A DNA stretch of 64,000 nt from Cryptomeria japonica (taxonomy: Eukaryota; Streptophyta; Pinopsida; Cupressales; Cupressaceae), in the NCBI RefSeq assembly GCF_030272615.1, contig NC_081406.1:481216900-481280899 (forward strand), written 5' to 3'. Under the pieces are notes generated by a model. The model searched no databases. It was not told the DNA's origin and saw nothing but the letters and a program-made list of their open reading frames with translations. This document shows positions 23,786 through 34,005 of the stretch, piece after piece; the stretch's first letter is position 1; each line of letters opens with the position of its first letter. A program made the position numbers and the translations under genes.

Positions 23786-24835
23786 TGTAGACACCTAAAA
23801 ATGTATCATTAATCATGTACTAATTATTCATCCTATTAGTTAAATAATTCTTTAATTATTTAGTTAAGCTAATTATTCTTCTGAAGTAACTCAATCATCA
23901 CCTTTCACATTACTAATTATTCAATTTCTATCCTTTAATCAATTCATCAATTAACCCTTTCTCAAATATTAATTATTTAATTAATTATGATTTTCCTTTA
24001 ATTAAATAATCTTCATTATTTGATTAATCTTATTTCTAATGATTAAATAATTTTATTTAAATTGATTAATTAATTAACTTATTCCTCCAATTTCCCAAAT
24101 TCAAATTTCACCTAATTCCATCTAATTCCGATTTCCCAAATTTGAATTTCATCCAATTTCAGATAAATCACATGAGCATTTCAACATTTGAAAATTAAAA
24201 TCAAAATCAAAATGAATTTCAATTTCAAAATCCTATAGCACATGTTGAAATCCTGACTGGTTCATCAAATCAGTTAATTAATCAGTTAACTCAGTTAACT
24301 CTTCAATCTCCCCTTTTCACTCTCAATCACCTTTTTTGACTAATCAATCAAATCAATCATCTCTCTAATCAATTCAGTCCACTAGTCAATCAATTGAGTC
24401 AACTATCCAATCAATCTTGTTAACAGATCAATCAAATATGTTAACAGATCAATCAATCTACTTAACTGATCAATCAAAATCAGTGAACTATCAATCAACA
24501 CTTCAGTTCCAAATCTCACCCCATCTCACTCGAAAATCTATAAAAGAAAGGTGTATTTCTTAATTTCAAGCTAGAATCATGATCTTTGAAATAATTGTGT
24601 CTATCATATGCAAGAATCCTAGTGCAACACCTGAGAGCCACCTATCACACAATTTGGATCGAAGAGCAATGGAAGCCTATTTGGATCAATCAAGGGAGTT
24701 TCATTATGTTATTATTTGATATTTAATTGATTTGATGTATTTCATTGTCATTTAGGAGTTGGTTTAATTAGATTAGAGTTTTGTGATTCACTCTTATATA
24801 TCTGATTAATTATGATTGATTTTACCCCTAAAACA
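23786..24835 (+). repeat. 5' LTR of element C (~1,050 bp)
   Basis: Starts TGTAGACACCTAAAAATG like both LTRs of element B and ends at AAACA just before AATGGTGAACCCG. It contains TATAAAAG at 24539-24546. Its first ~300 bp are an AT-rich series of ATTAATTAATT-type words, as in B. The 3' partner is not in the window. Confidence 0.75.
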
Positions 24836-24837
24836 AA

Positions 24838-24855
24838 TGGTGAACCCGAAGTGAA
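24838..24855 (+). promoter_or_regulatory. Primer-binding-like site of element C
   Basis: TGGTGAACCCGAAGTGAA follows the LTR by two bases, and the same sequence with one change follows B's LTR. Position and TGG start fit a tRNA-primed minus-strand start, but I cannot match the tail to a plant tRNA from memory. Confidence 0.5.
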
Positions 24856-24943
24856 GTAACAACATTTAATCTTTTTATTTGATTTTGTGTCTTGTAGGAT
24901 CTGTACGGATGCATAAAAAAATGCAACACATTTGAACGCAAAA

Positions 24944-25040
24944 ATTCGCATTCGCTCATATCACTACGCATTCCAAATGACAGAAATTCGCAATTGTCTA
25001 CACACTAGTTTGCATTCGCCTACATGATGATTCGCATTCG
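24944..25040 (+). repeat. Leader array 1 of element C (20-22 bp units)
   Basis: Core ATTCGCA or close variants start at 24944, 24964, 24986, 25008 and 25030, i.e. spacing 20, 22, 22, 22. TTCGC usually follows the core. It corresponds to array 1 of element B. Confidence 0.75.
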
Positions 25041-25164
25041 TAGGGCTTAGTTTCATGTTAAATTTCTTTTGTCGCTTATGTCTCTCATTTAGTTGCGCTT
25101 TTGACCCATCATTCTTTTTTAATTCTGGAAATTTTATTTTGCTACATAAAATGTGTCTAACCCC

Positions 25165-25434
25165 ATGGTAGGGAAGACAAGATTCAATATTTCAAGTGCT
25201 AGGAAGAGAACCAAAGACAAAATACAACAGAGATCTTATTGATGAATGATAAGAGCAGAGAAAAGATTCCAAGATCTTGAAGAAATGGCTGCCCTATACC
25301 AATACTATCTTCTTGTGCACAAATACCTAGAAAAATTTGACATATTTGATGACATTGAGGTCATGGGCATTATGATAATGGAGGAAATCCATGTCTTTAA
25401 AAAAATCCTTCTGTCTTTTTCTTTCTGTGTTTAA
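25165..25434 (+). pseudogene. Small pre-gag ORF (ORF0a) of element C
   Basis: ATG at 25165 opens a 90-codon frame with two adjacent in-frame stops (25243-25248, TGATGA region). The N-terminus MVGKTRFNISSARKRT aligns with MARKVQFKISSARRTK of the equivalent ORF in element B, and both then run into a charged helical stretch (EKRFQDLEEMAALYQYY here). The gene lies between the two short-unit arrays in both elements. No known domain; it could be a small regulatory or RNA-binding protein because of its basic start, but this is inference. Conservation between two diverged copies suggests it was once translated. Confidence 0.55.
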
Positions 25435-25437
25435 TCA

Positions 25438-25590
25438 GTTCGCAATTGCTCAGATATCAGTTTGCATCTTCTCACACAGTGGTTCGCATCTGATCAAAAT
25501 TTTTTTTGCATCTGATCAGTCATTAATTCACATTTGCATACACAAAAATTCGCAATCACCTAGATGGTGATTCACATTTGCTGGATTCTG
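25438..25590 (+). repeat. Leader array 2 of element C (seven 22-bp units)
   Basis: Core GTTCGCA/ATTCGCA/ATTCACA starts at 25438, 25460, 25482, 25504, 25526, 25548 and 25570: exactly 22 bp apart each time. Twenty-two is not a multiple of three, so the register is not set by coding. The same number of copies and the same period occur in both arrays of element B. Confidence 0.85.
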
Positions 25591-27200
25591 TCAAAAGATT
25601 TATGTTATGTGTTTTCTCTAATTTTGGTAGTGTAATGTTTTGTTTTAACAGACAGTGAGGCAAATTCTTTAAGTGAAGGAAAAACTTAGGCTTATGAGCC
25701 CACAATACAAACTAATGCTTTCATGGGTTTTATAGGTACAACTGGACCTAGTTTAACTCGCACTTCCTTTGGTGTTATTTAAAAAGAACAAAACAAATTT
25801 GCTTCATTACAAGTTATTCATCATTGCTTTGTGGATTAAAATGAACATCATGCTTGTTGGAGCAACATCTCCAAATAGTTTCTAGAAAACTTTGCAATGA
25901 AAGGATGAAAAAAGAATAATCCATCTTTCATGTCTTGAAGGTGATAGGTATATGCTCTCCCCTTAGCTAGGTGACCAAAAATCTAGACCCACCCTTTATG
26001 CTTTATGTCAATTTTGCAATAGGATAAAACCCTTAACAGGCCTACCCTCCCGAGAAGACCATAAGGCTGGTGAGAGGGGAACGACCTAAGGGGCAATGGC
26101 TAAAGCCAAGTAATCCAAGCCACTATAAATAAATGCGTTTGTGATGAAAGTCACAAGCGACAAGTGTTATATGTTGTCACACCGACGTCATGCCTCCCTC
26201 AGTGTCTATATGGCATGTAAAAATTTGTATAGCGTAACCTCTACAAATTGGGAGACCTCCTTTAATGGAGTGGAAAATGCTGCTGATTGTGACCACTCGA
26301 ATGAAACCCTCATTAAAAGCTTTAGGAATTAGTGGCCAAGCTTAGTAAGTAACCAGACACTTGTAATATCACATTCCAAGGGCAGGGAAGAATCCACCTC
26401 CAAGATACTCACCATATATCTGCAAAGAAAACAAGCCAATTGAGGAGCAATTCTCTTTGGTTCAACTTACGGACAAAGGCAAAAAAATGGGCGCACCCTA
26501 GGGTGTGATAGGGTTGTTTGAGCTGACGGAGTATCAAGATGTGGGCTGTGGTATTATTCGTGACCTTTTGACCCTAGAAGAGTCTAACTGTTTTGTGATC
26601 GTATGACCAAAATTTATCGAAAACAAATGAGGTTTGAAAGACCCCAATAATCATTAGTATTTGAAAAGATCCTTTAAACAATACTCTCTTTGGGTTATAT
26701 CAGATTGTTTTCTTACTTTGTTGATGTGTCTTATGCAACACTTTCAAAAGATCAAACATTCGCAACATAGCCAAAACAAAGTAAAAAACAATCAAGTCTT
26801 GTCAAGAATCTTTCAACCACAAATATACTTTGAGAACCTCAAGAGAAAACATTGCAATATCAAGTATCCACATCAACAAATCAAACAAGATTGGCACATT
26901 CAGAGAAATGGAGAATATGCTACTTTTTGTGATCTTAGGTCCCATACATCCAATCCATGCATAGTCAAAACTTATATCCTCATTTTTCACAAGTCCTCAC
27001 CACATACTTAGGAAGTATGGTCAACTATTCACATCCAAATAGTCTTTGCAAAGCCATCATTTACATCCCTCTTAGGATAGAATCAATCTTACACACTTCA
27101 ATAGGTTGCCACGAAGTCCATCATCTTAATTCTTACATTGTCTACATCTACATCAGTCGTAGTCTATCACCCTTAGAAGTCTTTAGAGAATTTCATTTGC
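25591..27200 (+). other. Leader of element C, no gene seen
   Basis: About 1.6 kb between array 2 and ORF0b. Short frames (26141-26332, 26661-27011) show no recognisable domain. The matching part of B (34304-35492) is also without a recognised protein, so this may be untranslated leader or an intron-like segment. Confidence 0.5.
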
Positions 27201-27479
27201 ATGGGTCTACCAGGGGATGGGGAATTTCTATTTGAGCAACCCAACCTTGGACCAGATAGCAATCAATTGGAAATAATTGATGTTTTGGATAATCTTTCTT
27301 GGGAAATAAGAATTGACCTCCCACAATGTGAAGAGGTTGAAGTTGTCTTAGATAACGAAGTTCGTAAGTCAATCCGAATCCAAAGGCAAGCTGAATGAGA
27401 AATCAAGAAACAAAGAGAACAAGAAATTGCTCAACAACTTGCCAAGCTTACCATCAAAGAACAAGTTCCTCAACAGTAG
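27201..27479 (+). pseudogene. Small pre-gag ORF (ORF0b) of element C, MGLPGDG type
   Basis: ATG at 27201, MGLPGDGEFLFEQPNLGPD, 93 codons to TAG at 27477-27479 with one in-frame TGA (27396-27398). Element B has the homologous ORF at 35493-35774 with the same start word and a similar charged, Gln/Lys-rich C-terminal helix. In both copies it ends 98-140 bp before gag. Function unknown. It is not a gag domain that I recognise, and its separate start and stop suggest a distinct product or an upstream regulatory ORF. Confidence 0.55.
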
Positions 27480-27618
27480 AAAGTCCTAAATAGTAGTTTA
27501 AGTTTGCATATGTAATCCCATAGTCAATAGATCAAAGTCTTACATATCAATTGTCCAAGTCCTTCACTCTCCTTTTAGGTGCATCGTAGAGAGTCAAGAT
27601 CACTTTGAAGTTACATTC

Positions 27619-27925
27619 ATGCCATTAACACGATCTCAAAAGGCAAAACACCAAATGGATCCAAACAATGACCTTTATTACAATCCTACTTAGAATATGA
27701 GTCCAAATGCAAGCTCAAATTCACAATCAAGAGGGGGTGCTATGTTACCTACAAACACAAATAAACTACCCACAATTGAGGAATTACAGACTGGATTAAC
27801 ATAAGAAGAGATTGAGGCTACTCAACAAGACCCACAAGTACTAACAGTCCTCAATGCTCTTATCAATAACAAGAGATATATGTATACCTCTCTCTTTTGA
27901 TCTAAAATGTAGCAAAGTTTTGGCC
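27619..27925 (+). pseudogene. gag, N-terminal fragment of element C
   Basis: Starts MPLTRSQKAKHQMDPNND, matching MPVTRSQKAKGIMDPNN of element B. At least three in-frame stops. Similarity to B ends near 27925. The rest of the N-terminal region, about 550 bp by comparison with B, is missing, and gag resumes near 52900 beyond element A. Confidence 0.7.
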
Positions 27926-28094
27926 ATTTGGTGGAAATTATTATGTGTTGCATTCATGTTTTGTCATTGATGTCAACACTAGTTGTTTGGATGCTTTACT
28001 GACACCCTTCTAGTCCTAATAGGTTGAGTAGTTTCTGGTTGGTTTGGATCCGATATGATCCGATAGGGTCTGGTATGGTTTGGTTATGGAATTG
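27926..28094. other. Unassigned block between C gag and the 5' LTR of A
   Basis: About 170 bp that match neither B's gag nor the sequence before A's 3' LTR. It includes a near-repeat (GGATCCGATATGATCCGATA) and a TATGGTTTGGTTATGG phrase. It may be filler DNA or the remnant of an earlier insertion. Confidence 0.4.
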
Positions 28095-28883
28095 TGATGC
28101 AGGAGCATCCCTGGTTCACAACAATCTTGCATCAACCAAAAACATTTTCTTTTCTGTTTTGTTTTTTGTTTGCAGTTTCAGTTTTCCTTTCTATGTGTCC
28201 CAGTTTTGGCTCACCAGTTCCTATGGAGTTGGATTCTACTTGAAGACTTGATCATTCTTCTTTCTTTCAAACCACATCTCATTTGGATCACTTTCTAGCA
28301 AGATATTGCTACCGGTTTCCTTGATAGTTTCTTGTTACCAATTGTTCCTTTGTTACCAATTGCCTGAGACCTATTCTAGTGATCTACCAGAACCCATTCC
28401 GAAGCTTGCGGAGCCTTGGACGTTGATCTCGATGTTTCTTAGCATGGCCGACCTTCTACGTTTCATCCTTTGGATTTTCTGGGAGTCTCTTGATGGAGGC
28501 CGACCTTGTTCATTTTGCACGTTAGGTCTTGTTCTTCGGGTTTTGATCCTTTTGGGCCGACCAGATCCTTTGTATCGATATATATATTTATAATCATGCT
28601 TTAGAATGTAATCAATCAGAGGAATCAAGGAGTACCAGATAGATAGACTGTGCCTAGAAGATAAATCTTTTGATTCAAGGTCCCGATGTGACCTATTCTA
28701 CTAGGCTGGTGTGTCGGTATGTTGTAACCTGGTTGTTACCGGTTGGATGTAATTAACTTTCATGTAGTAAAACTATCTGTTATGCATTGCCTTCATCATA
28801 TATGTGTGTTTCCGTTGTGTTTACTCTTGTTGACCGGTTTGGACTAATCTCCTTGAGGTCTCTCCTCATCAGTGACTGCATCA
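28095..28883 (+). repeat. 5' LTR of element A (789 bp)
   Basis: Matches 52079-52871 with noticeably more differences than the LTR pair of element B, consistent with A being older. At 28577-28592 it has only a few AT repeats where the 3' copy has an 86-bp tract. Confidence 0.85.
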
Positions 28884-28885
28884 AG

Positions 28886-28897
28886 TGGTATCAGAGC
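28886..28897 (+). promoter_or_regulatory. Primer-binding site (initiator Met) of element A
   Basis: TGGTATCAGAGC, two bases after the LTR end CTGCATCA. This is the standard tRNA-iMet complement in plant LTR elements. Confidence 0.9.
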
Positions 28898-28990
28898 GAA
28901 GTTCGTTCCAGAGGTTGCATGTCCTGAATCTTTTTGTAGGGTGGCAGATTGCGGATCTGACCTGCAATTGCAGAGGACTAGCATGGATCA

Positions 28991-30043
28991 ATGGCACAAA
29001 GAGGAACTAGGAATGGTGGAGCGCATGAGAATGCAGACCCTACTGTAATGGAGATGTTGCGAGGAATAACAACCCAATTAGAAGTCATGGAGACAACCCA
29101 GAGAAGAGGCCAACATGTTGAGGATGTGAGCGAAGATGAAGGCGAAGAAGCCTCAATAGAACAAGTGAACCTACCGACAGTTGATCTAGAGGAGGAAAGG
29201 TTTTTAAGGGTTTTGAGTAGGGCGAACACTAAACCTCATTTTACCCCACCGGAATATGATGGGAAGTTAGATTTAGATGAATTGATGGATTGGATCTCAG
29301 AGATGGAGAAGTATTTTGATTTTGAAAACATTGCAAAAGAGAGGAAGGTGAAGTATGCCTGTACTCGGTTGAAGGATCATGCATCTCTTTGGTTGGAGCA
29401 CTTGCAAGTTAATAGGCAAAGAAGAGGTAAAGAAAAGATTAAGACGTGGGATAGGATGATTGCTAAGTTAAAATCAAAGTTTGTCCCAACAAATTATCAA
29501 CTAGATTTGTTTCAAAAGTTGCAGAATCTGAGACAAAAGGAATCTAGTGTGAAGGAGTACATCGAAGTATTTTACAAGTTGAACATCAGATCCAAACATG
29601 TTGATGATGAAATTAAACAAATTGCAAGCTATTTGAACAGATTGCGAATGTCTATACAAGATGAACTCAGTATGATAAAATTAGAGAGTGTTGAAGAGGC
29701 TTACCAGTATGCAATAAAGGCTGAAGAGAAATTGAATAAAAGGCATGAGTAGAGACAGAGAGGTAGAGGTGGAAGGTTTACCGCAGGAAGATTTCAAGGA
29801 GGAAGAGGATACACTGGAGGAAGAGGAACCAGTTCATATCAGAACAAGGACAAGGAAGTGAGCAAGGAAAGTAATTCATATCGGAAGGACGATATAAATT
29901 TCTACCAGAGGAGAGAACCAGATGGTTACCAGAATGAGAACTTTGGAAGATAAGACAAAAGGACATTTAGAGGAACCTATTTTAAATGTGGAGGAGAAGG
30001 ACACCATGCATTTGAATGTAAGAAGTTAGAGGCTACCGGAAGA
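28991..30043 (+). pseudogene. gag of element A
   Basis: A 253-codon open stretch (28991-29752) holds the capsid-like Retrotrans_gag region (LKDHASLWLEHL around residue 118; YEFVPTN-like KSKFVPTNYQLDLFQKLQ; SVKEYIEVFYKL). It ends at TAG 29750-29752, after which the same frame continues through an Arg/Gly-rich linker and a second stop to a zinc knuckle, FKCGGEGHHAFEC. The first Cys of the CCHC motif is replaced by Tyr (YFKC), consistent with a TGT to TAT change. Gag would package the RNA and form the particle; this copy cannot be made full length. Confidence 0.8.
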
Positions 30044-30676
30044 GTGGCAGTGGTGGAGGAGAACCCCACCGGATCAGACAATAAATCGGAAGATGGAGAA
30101 TTGTTGATGGTAAGGAGAGCTTTGTGTCATACCAGAGGAGATAAAGAACCCTTGCAAAGGAGGAACCTATTCAAGACTAGATGTAAGGTATTCAGTAAGT
30201 GTTGTAAACTAGTAATTGATAGTGGTAGTTTAGATAATCTTGTTTCAGAAGAGATGGTGAATAAGTTGAAATTGGAGAGATTGAAACACCCTAAGCCTTA
30301 CTAGATAGCATGGATTCAGGATGAACATAAGTTATTAGTGAGTGAACAATGTTTAGTAAAATTGAAAATTGGGAATTATCATGATGAAATTTTGTGTGAT
30401 ATTATGCCTATGGACATTTTTCATCTTTTGTTGGGAAGACCCTGACAATTTGATAGACAGGCAATGCATGATGGGAGGAAGAAAACATACATTATTGTGG
30501 CCAATTGGATGAAGCAAACCCTGTTGCCTTTGGAGGAACCTTTGAAGAATGAAGTCTATACAAATACCAGAATCTGCCTAGTAGATGGAAGGAAGTTCAT
30601 GGATGGACTGAGACATGAGAATGTGTTTTTTTCCTTAATTCCTAAGAAGACCGAGAGACTAGAACCGAAAGGATAA
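30044..30676 (+). pseudogene. Aspartic protease region of element A
   Basis: Same frame as gag. The active-site motif LVIDSGSLDNLVSEEMV contains the D-S-G triad. Further on ILCDIMPMDIFHLLLGRP is the typical hydrophobic flap and GRP motif, followed by a stop where a Trp is usual. Stops at 30302 and 30443-30445. The segment up to 30676 is the protease-to-reverse-transcriptase linker. Confidence 0.75.
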
Positions 30677-30697
30677 CACCTGACAGAGATAAGAGAT

Positions 30698-31697
30698 TTG
30701 TTGACAGAGTATGGGGACATCATTTCAGATAATGTACCTGATGGATTGTCGCCTGTTAGAAGTATTAGTCATTGCATGGACTTAGTTCCCAGAGTTGGTT
30801 TGCCTAACAAAGCTACACACTGGTTAACACTAACAGAGAATGAAGAACTGAATAGACAAGTGCAGGAGCTATTGGAGAAAGATTTGATCAGGGAAAGTCT
30901 AAGCCCTTGTGTAGTACCAATGGTATTAGCACCTACGAAGAATAGAGAATGGAGGATGTGTACCGATTCAAGAGCAATAAACAAGATCACGGTGAAATAC
31001 CAGTTTCCCTTTCCTAGGATGGATGACATAATGGACTTTTTGAGTGGAGCAAAGTACTTTACAAAGATAGATTTGAAGAGTGGATATCATCATATCAGGA
31101 TCAAAGAAGGTGATGAATGAAAGACAACATTTAAGACAAATGGAGGATTATATGAATGGTTGGTGATGCCTTTTGGATTGACTAATGCACCGAGTACTTT
31201 CATGAGGCTGATGAATGAGGTCTTGAATAAATTCTTGGGTAAGTTTGTTATTGTGTACTTGGATGATATTCTGATTTTTAGTAAAACAAAAGAGGGAGAA
31301 TTTGTTGCAGTTAAGACAAGTTTTGCAGAGGTTGAGAGAAGAAAAGTTACTGATCAATATCAAGAAGTGTACTTTCATGAAGGATGAGCTAGTCTATTTG
31401 GGCTTTGTGATATCCGAGGATGGTTTTAAGATGGACCTTGAGAAAGTGAAAGCCATTATTGAGTGGCCTACACCAGAAAGCATTGGAGAGGTAAGATCAT
31501 TTCATGGATTGGCTAGTTTTTACCAGAAGTTTATCAAAAATTCTAGTTTAGTTTGTAATCCTATGACTAAGACCATGAGGGGAGATTGGAAGGAATTCAA
31601 GTGGACCACCAGAGCAAACAAAAGTTTTGAGTTGTTGAAACAGAAAGTGACTGAGCAGCCTGTGTTGGCTTTACCAGATTTCTATAAGGTATTTTAA
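30698..31697 (+). pseudogene. Reverse transcriptase of element A
   Basis: Recognisable fingers-palm motifs in order: [79 protein letters not shown] and the catalytic YLDDILIFS. An in-frame TGA after GDE (31118-31120) replaces the usual Trp. A single frameshift between about 31290 and 31302 moves reading to the frame starting at 31302, which carries the thumb (FVISEDGFKMDLEKVKAI; EVRSFHGLASFYQKFI). Both catalytic Asp of YLDD are intact. Confidence 0.85.
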
Positions 31698-31790
31698 GTG
31701 GATTGTGATGCAAGTGAAACAACAATAGGAGCATTTTTGAGTCAAGAAGGGAGAGCAATAGCATATTTTAGTGAGAAATTGAATGATACC
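31698..31790 (+). pseudogene. RNase H of element A, 5' part
   Basis: After TAA at 31695-31697 the frame continues VDCDASETTIGAFLSQEG and AIAYFSEKLN, the N-terminal part of the Ty3/gypsy RNase H with its first catalytic Asp. It stops at the insertion of element B, whose target duplication ATACC occupies 31786-31790. The frame continues correctly at 50310-50314. Confidence 0.85.
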
Positions 31791-33066
31791 TGTAGACACC
31801 TAAAAATATCTCATTGATCATGTACTAATTATTCCTCTAATTGATTAAATGATTCTTTAATTATTTAATTAAGTTAATTAACTATTTCTTCTAATTTCAT
31901 ATTTCCTCATCATTTCACTAATTATTCTATTCTTTCATCATTTAATCATTTCCTAAATATTAATTAAATATTTATTATTTAATTAATTCTGATTAATTCC
32001 CCAATTTAAATAATCTTCATTATTTAAATAAATTACTAATTAATTCTCAATTTCTATCTCCAATCATCTAATCATTCAACCATATTCAAAATATTAATTA
32101 AATATTTATTATTTAATTAATTGTGATTTAATTCCTTTAAATTAAATAATCTTTATTATTTAATTAAATTCCATTTCTAAATAATTAAATAATTTATTAA
32201 ATAGTTTCTTTAAATTATTTAATTAGTTAATTAATTCTTCCATTTCCAAATCCCCAAATTCTAATTTCATTTAATATTGTATTCTTCTAATTTCTTCCAA
32301 ATTTCAAATACATGTGCATGATTTCAAAAACCAAATTGAAAATCAAAGTCAAGTTCTAAATATATTCAAATGCTAAATTGAATTAATAAATTCAATTATT
32401 TGAATAATATCTCATGCAAAGATTAAATTAATAATCTAAATCTAAATGCAAGCACATACTAAATTAATTAATTAAATCAATTAATTAATTAAATCATTTA
32501 TCTCTCCAACTACTATTTCCATCCTTCAGTTAGCTTTTTCTAAATTTAGCTCTCTGTGTCATCCTCTTTATTTCCACCAATCATCCTTTTTCTTCCTTCA
32601 GTTAACTCTTTCATCAATTAGTTGACTCCTTTAATCTATTCAATCTATTGAGTTTCACTCCTACAATCAGCAGTTCAACTATCAACTTGCATTTGAGCTC
32701 ACCTGAGTTCATACCTCTTGATCATTCTGTTCCACCTTTCAATCAATCTTCTCCAATTTTCTATAAATTGAGCATCCAATCTCCATTTTCAACAATCACG
32801 AACTTTGAATCTTTGTGTCACTTGCAGGTACCAGCGGAATATCTAAGAGACATCATGCCACGAAAAGGAGAAGAGCAATGGAAGCAATATGCAGTCACGA
32901 AATAGGGAGCTTTAATTAATTTCATTCATAATTCCTATTGCTTTGATTGTATCATTTCATTGTCTAGTTTGTTAGATTTGTTGATTAGATAGGGATTTGT
33001 GATTTCCCTTGTGCTTCTGATTGATAGCTTGTTTATTTGAAGAATGAATTTCTAGCATGCGTTATA
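31791..33066 (+). repeat. 5' LTR of element B (1,276 bp)
   Basis: TGTAGACACC...GCGTTATA (the 3' copy ends GTTACA). Against the 3' LTR I count about seven substitutions and one 13-bp indel over the first ~490 bp. A further ~50-bp block near 32890-32940 is missing from the 3' copy. TATAAATT at 32762-32769 is the likely promoter. The reading frame at 32648-32905 lies inside the LTR and recurs in the 3' LTR; it is not called as a gene. Confidence 0.93.
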
Positions 33067-33069
33067 TTT

Positions 33070-33087
33070 TGGTGAACCCGACGTGAA
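33070..33087 (+). promoter_or_regulatory. Primer-binding-like site of element B
   Basis: TGGTGAACCCGACGTGAA lies three bases after the LTR and is shared with element C with one change. It starts with TGG as expected for a tRNA 3' CCA, but I cannot name the tRNA. Confidence 0.55.
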
Positions 33088-33193
33088 CTAACAACAATTT
33101 AACCTTTTTCTGTGTTTTGTGTGATTTTTGCAGATTGTGCGGATTTTTTAATTTTTTTTGCAGGTTGCACGAATTTCAAGAAAAGATTTTTCG

Positions 33194-33347
33194 TCACGCA
33201 ATTGAGCTTACATCATCACACAATCACATAGATAGAATCACACATTCGACCCTTCGGGGTCATGCATTTGTCCAGACAGGGTCACGCAATCGACCTGTCC
33301 AGATCATGTAATTGCCCTTTCTGGGTCACGCATCTGCAGGGTTCATT
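33194..33347 (+). repeat. Leader array 1 of element B (seven 22-bp units)
   Basis: Core TCACGCA (variants TCACACA, TCATGCA, TCATGTA) starts at 33194, 33216, 33238, 33260, 33282, 33304 and 33326, all exactly 22 bp apart. The core is usually followed by ATTCG, ATCG or ATTG and a pyrimidine-rich remainder near CCCTGTCCAGA. Seven copies in perfect register are unlikely by chance. Confidence 0.92.
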
Positions 33348-33458
33348 GCTGTTTTATTTTTCTTCTGTCTGTTATTAATTCTGTATAAATTCCATCCTAA
33401 ATTTAGTTAATTCGGGATCAAAATTTCATTTTACTTCAGGATTTGATTAACAAAGTTT

Positions 33459-33713
33459 ATGGCAAGAAAAGTTCAGTTCAAAATTTCAAGTGCGAGAAGG
33501 ACGAAACAACAAAGGAGGGAAGCTAAACGATATCAAAAACTTCTCCAAACAGAAAAATTGATACAGGATTCAGAAGAACAACTGGCCTTAGACAGATATA
33601 ATAGCCTAGTTCTTTCTTATACAGTTAAATATGATCTAATCAATATTGAATGGATGATGAGGGATTTGGCTAGGGCTTCACAATTGGTTTCGCAGGTTCC
33701 TGATCGGGTTTAG
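33459..33713 (+). CDS. Small pre-gag ORF (ORF0a) of element B
   Basis: An intact 84-codon frame, MARKVQFKISSARRTKQQRR at the start, then a helical charged stretch and a C-terminus near LARASQLVSQVPDRV. It is very basic in the first 30 residues. Homologous to the broken ORF at 25165-25434 in element C and, in both, flanked by the two 22-bp arrays. No domain recognised. It might be a small nucleic-acid-binding protein; extra ORFs ahead of gag are known in Ogre-type Tat elements, but I cannot say that this is the same protein. It is among the few element frames here without a stop. Confidence 0.6.
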   Translation: MARKVQFKISSARRTKQQRREAKRYQKLLQTEKLIQDSEEQLALDRYNSLVLSYTVKYDLINIEWMMRDLARASQLVSQVPDRV

Positions 33714-33757
33714 TTTTCTTGTATTTTTCTTTTTTTTTTGTTGTTGTCTGCATTCTG

Positions 33758-33911
33758 TCATGCAATCCACCTGTTAGTGCTACACAATCGAGCAGATAAA
33801 GTCACACATTCGCTCTATCAGATTTACGTATTCACTCTGTCAGATTCACGCATTCGCTCAGTAAGTATCACACAATCGCTTAGGTAGTATTACGCAATCG
33901 CCTCTATCAAG
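33758..33911 (+). repeat. Leader array 2 of element B (seven 22-bp units)
   Basis: Core starts at 33758, 33780, 33802, 33824, 33846, 33868 and 33890 (TCATGCA, CTACACA, TCACACA, TTACGTA, TCACGCA, TCACACA, TTACGCA), exactly 22 bp apart. Most are followed by ATCG or TTCG and then CTNTGTCAG-like sequence. Same copy number and period as array 1. Confidence 0.92.
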
Positions 33912-34005
33912 TTCTCAGTTTCTGTTTTCTGTTGGTTTATTTTGGCTACTAATCTTCTGTTTACAGCCTGTGGCAGATTCGTAGAGAGGATTAGATTAGT
34001 AATTT

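Noticed and set aside
32648-32905. Frame repeated at 49933-50217 as a duplicated gene
   Set aside because: Both copies are LTR sequence of element B.
33194-33911. Regular short repeats as a CRISPR array
   Set aside because: The setting is a plant LTR retrotransposon, units are contiguous 22-mers without conserved-repeat/unique-spacer structure, and there are no cas genes.
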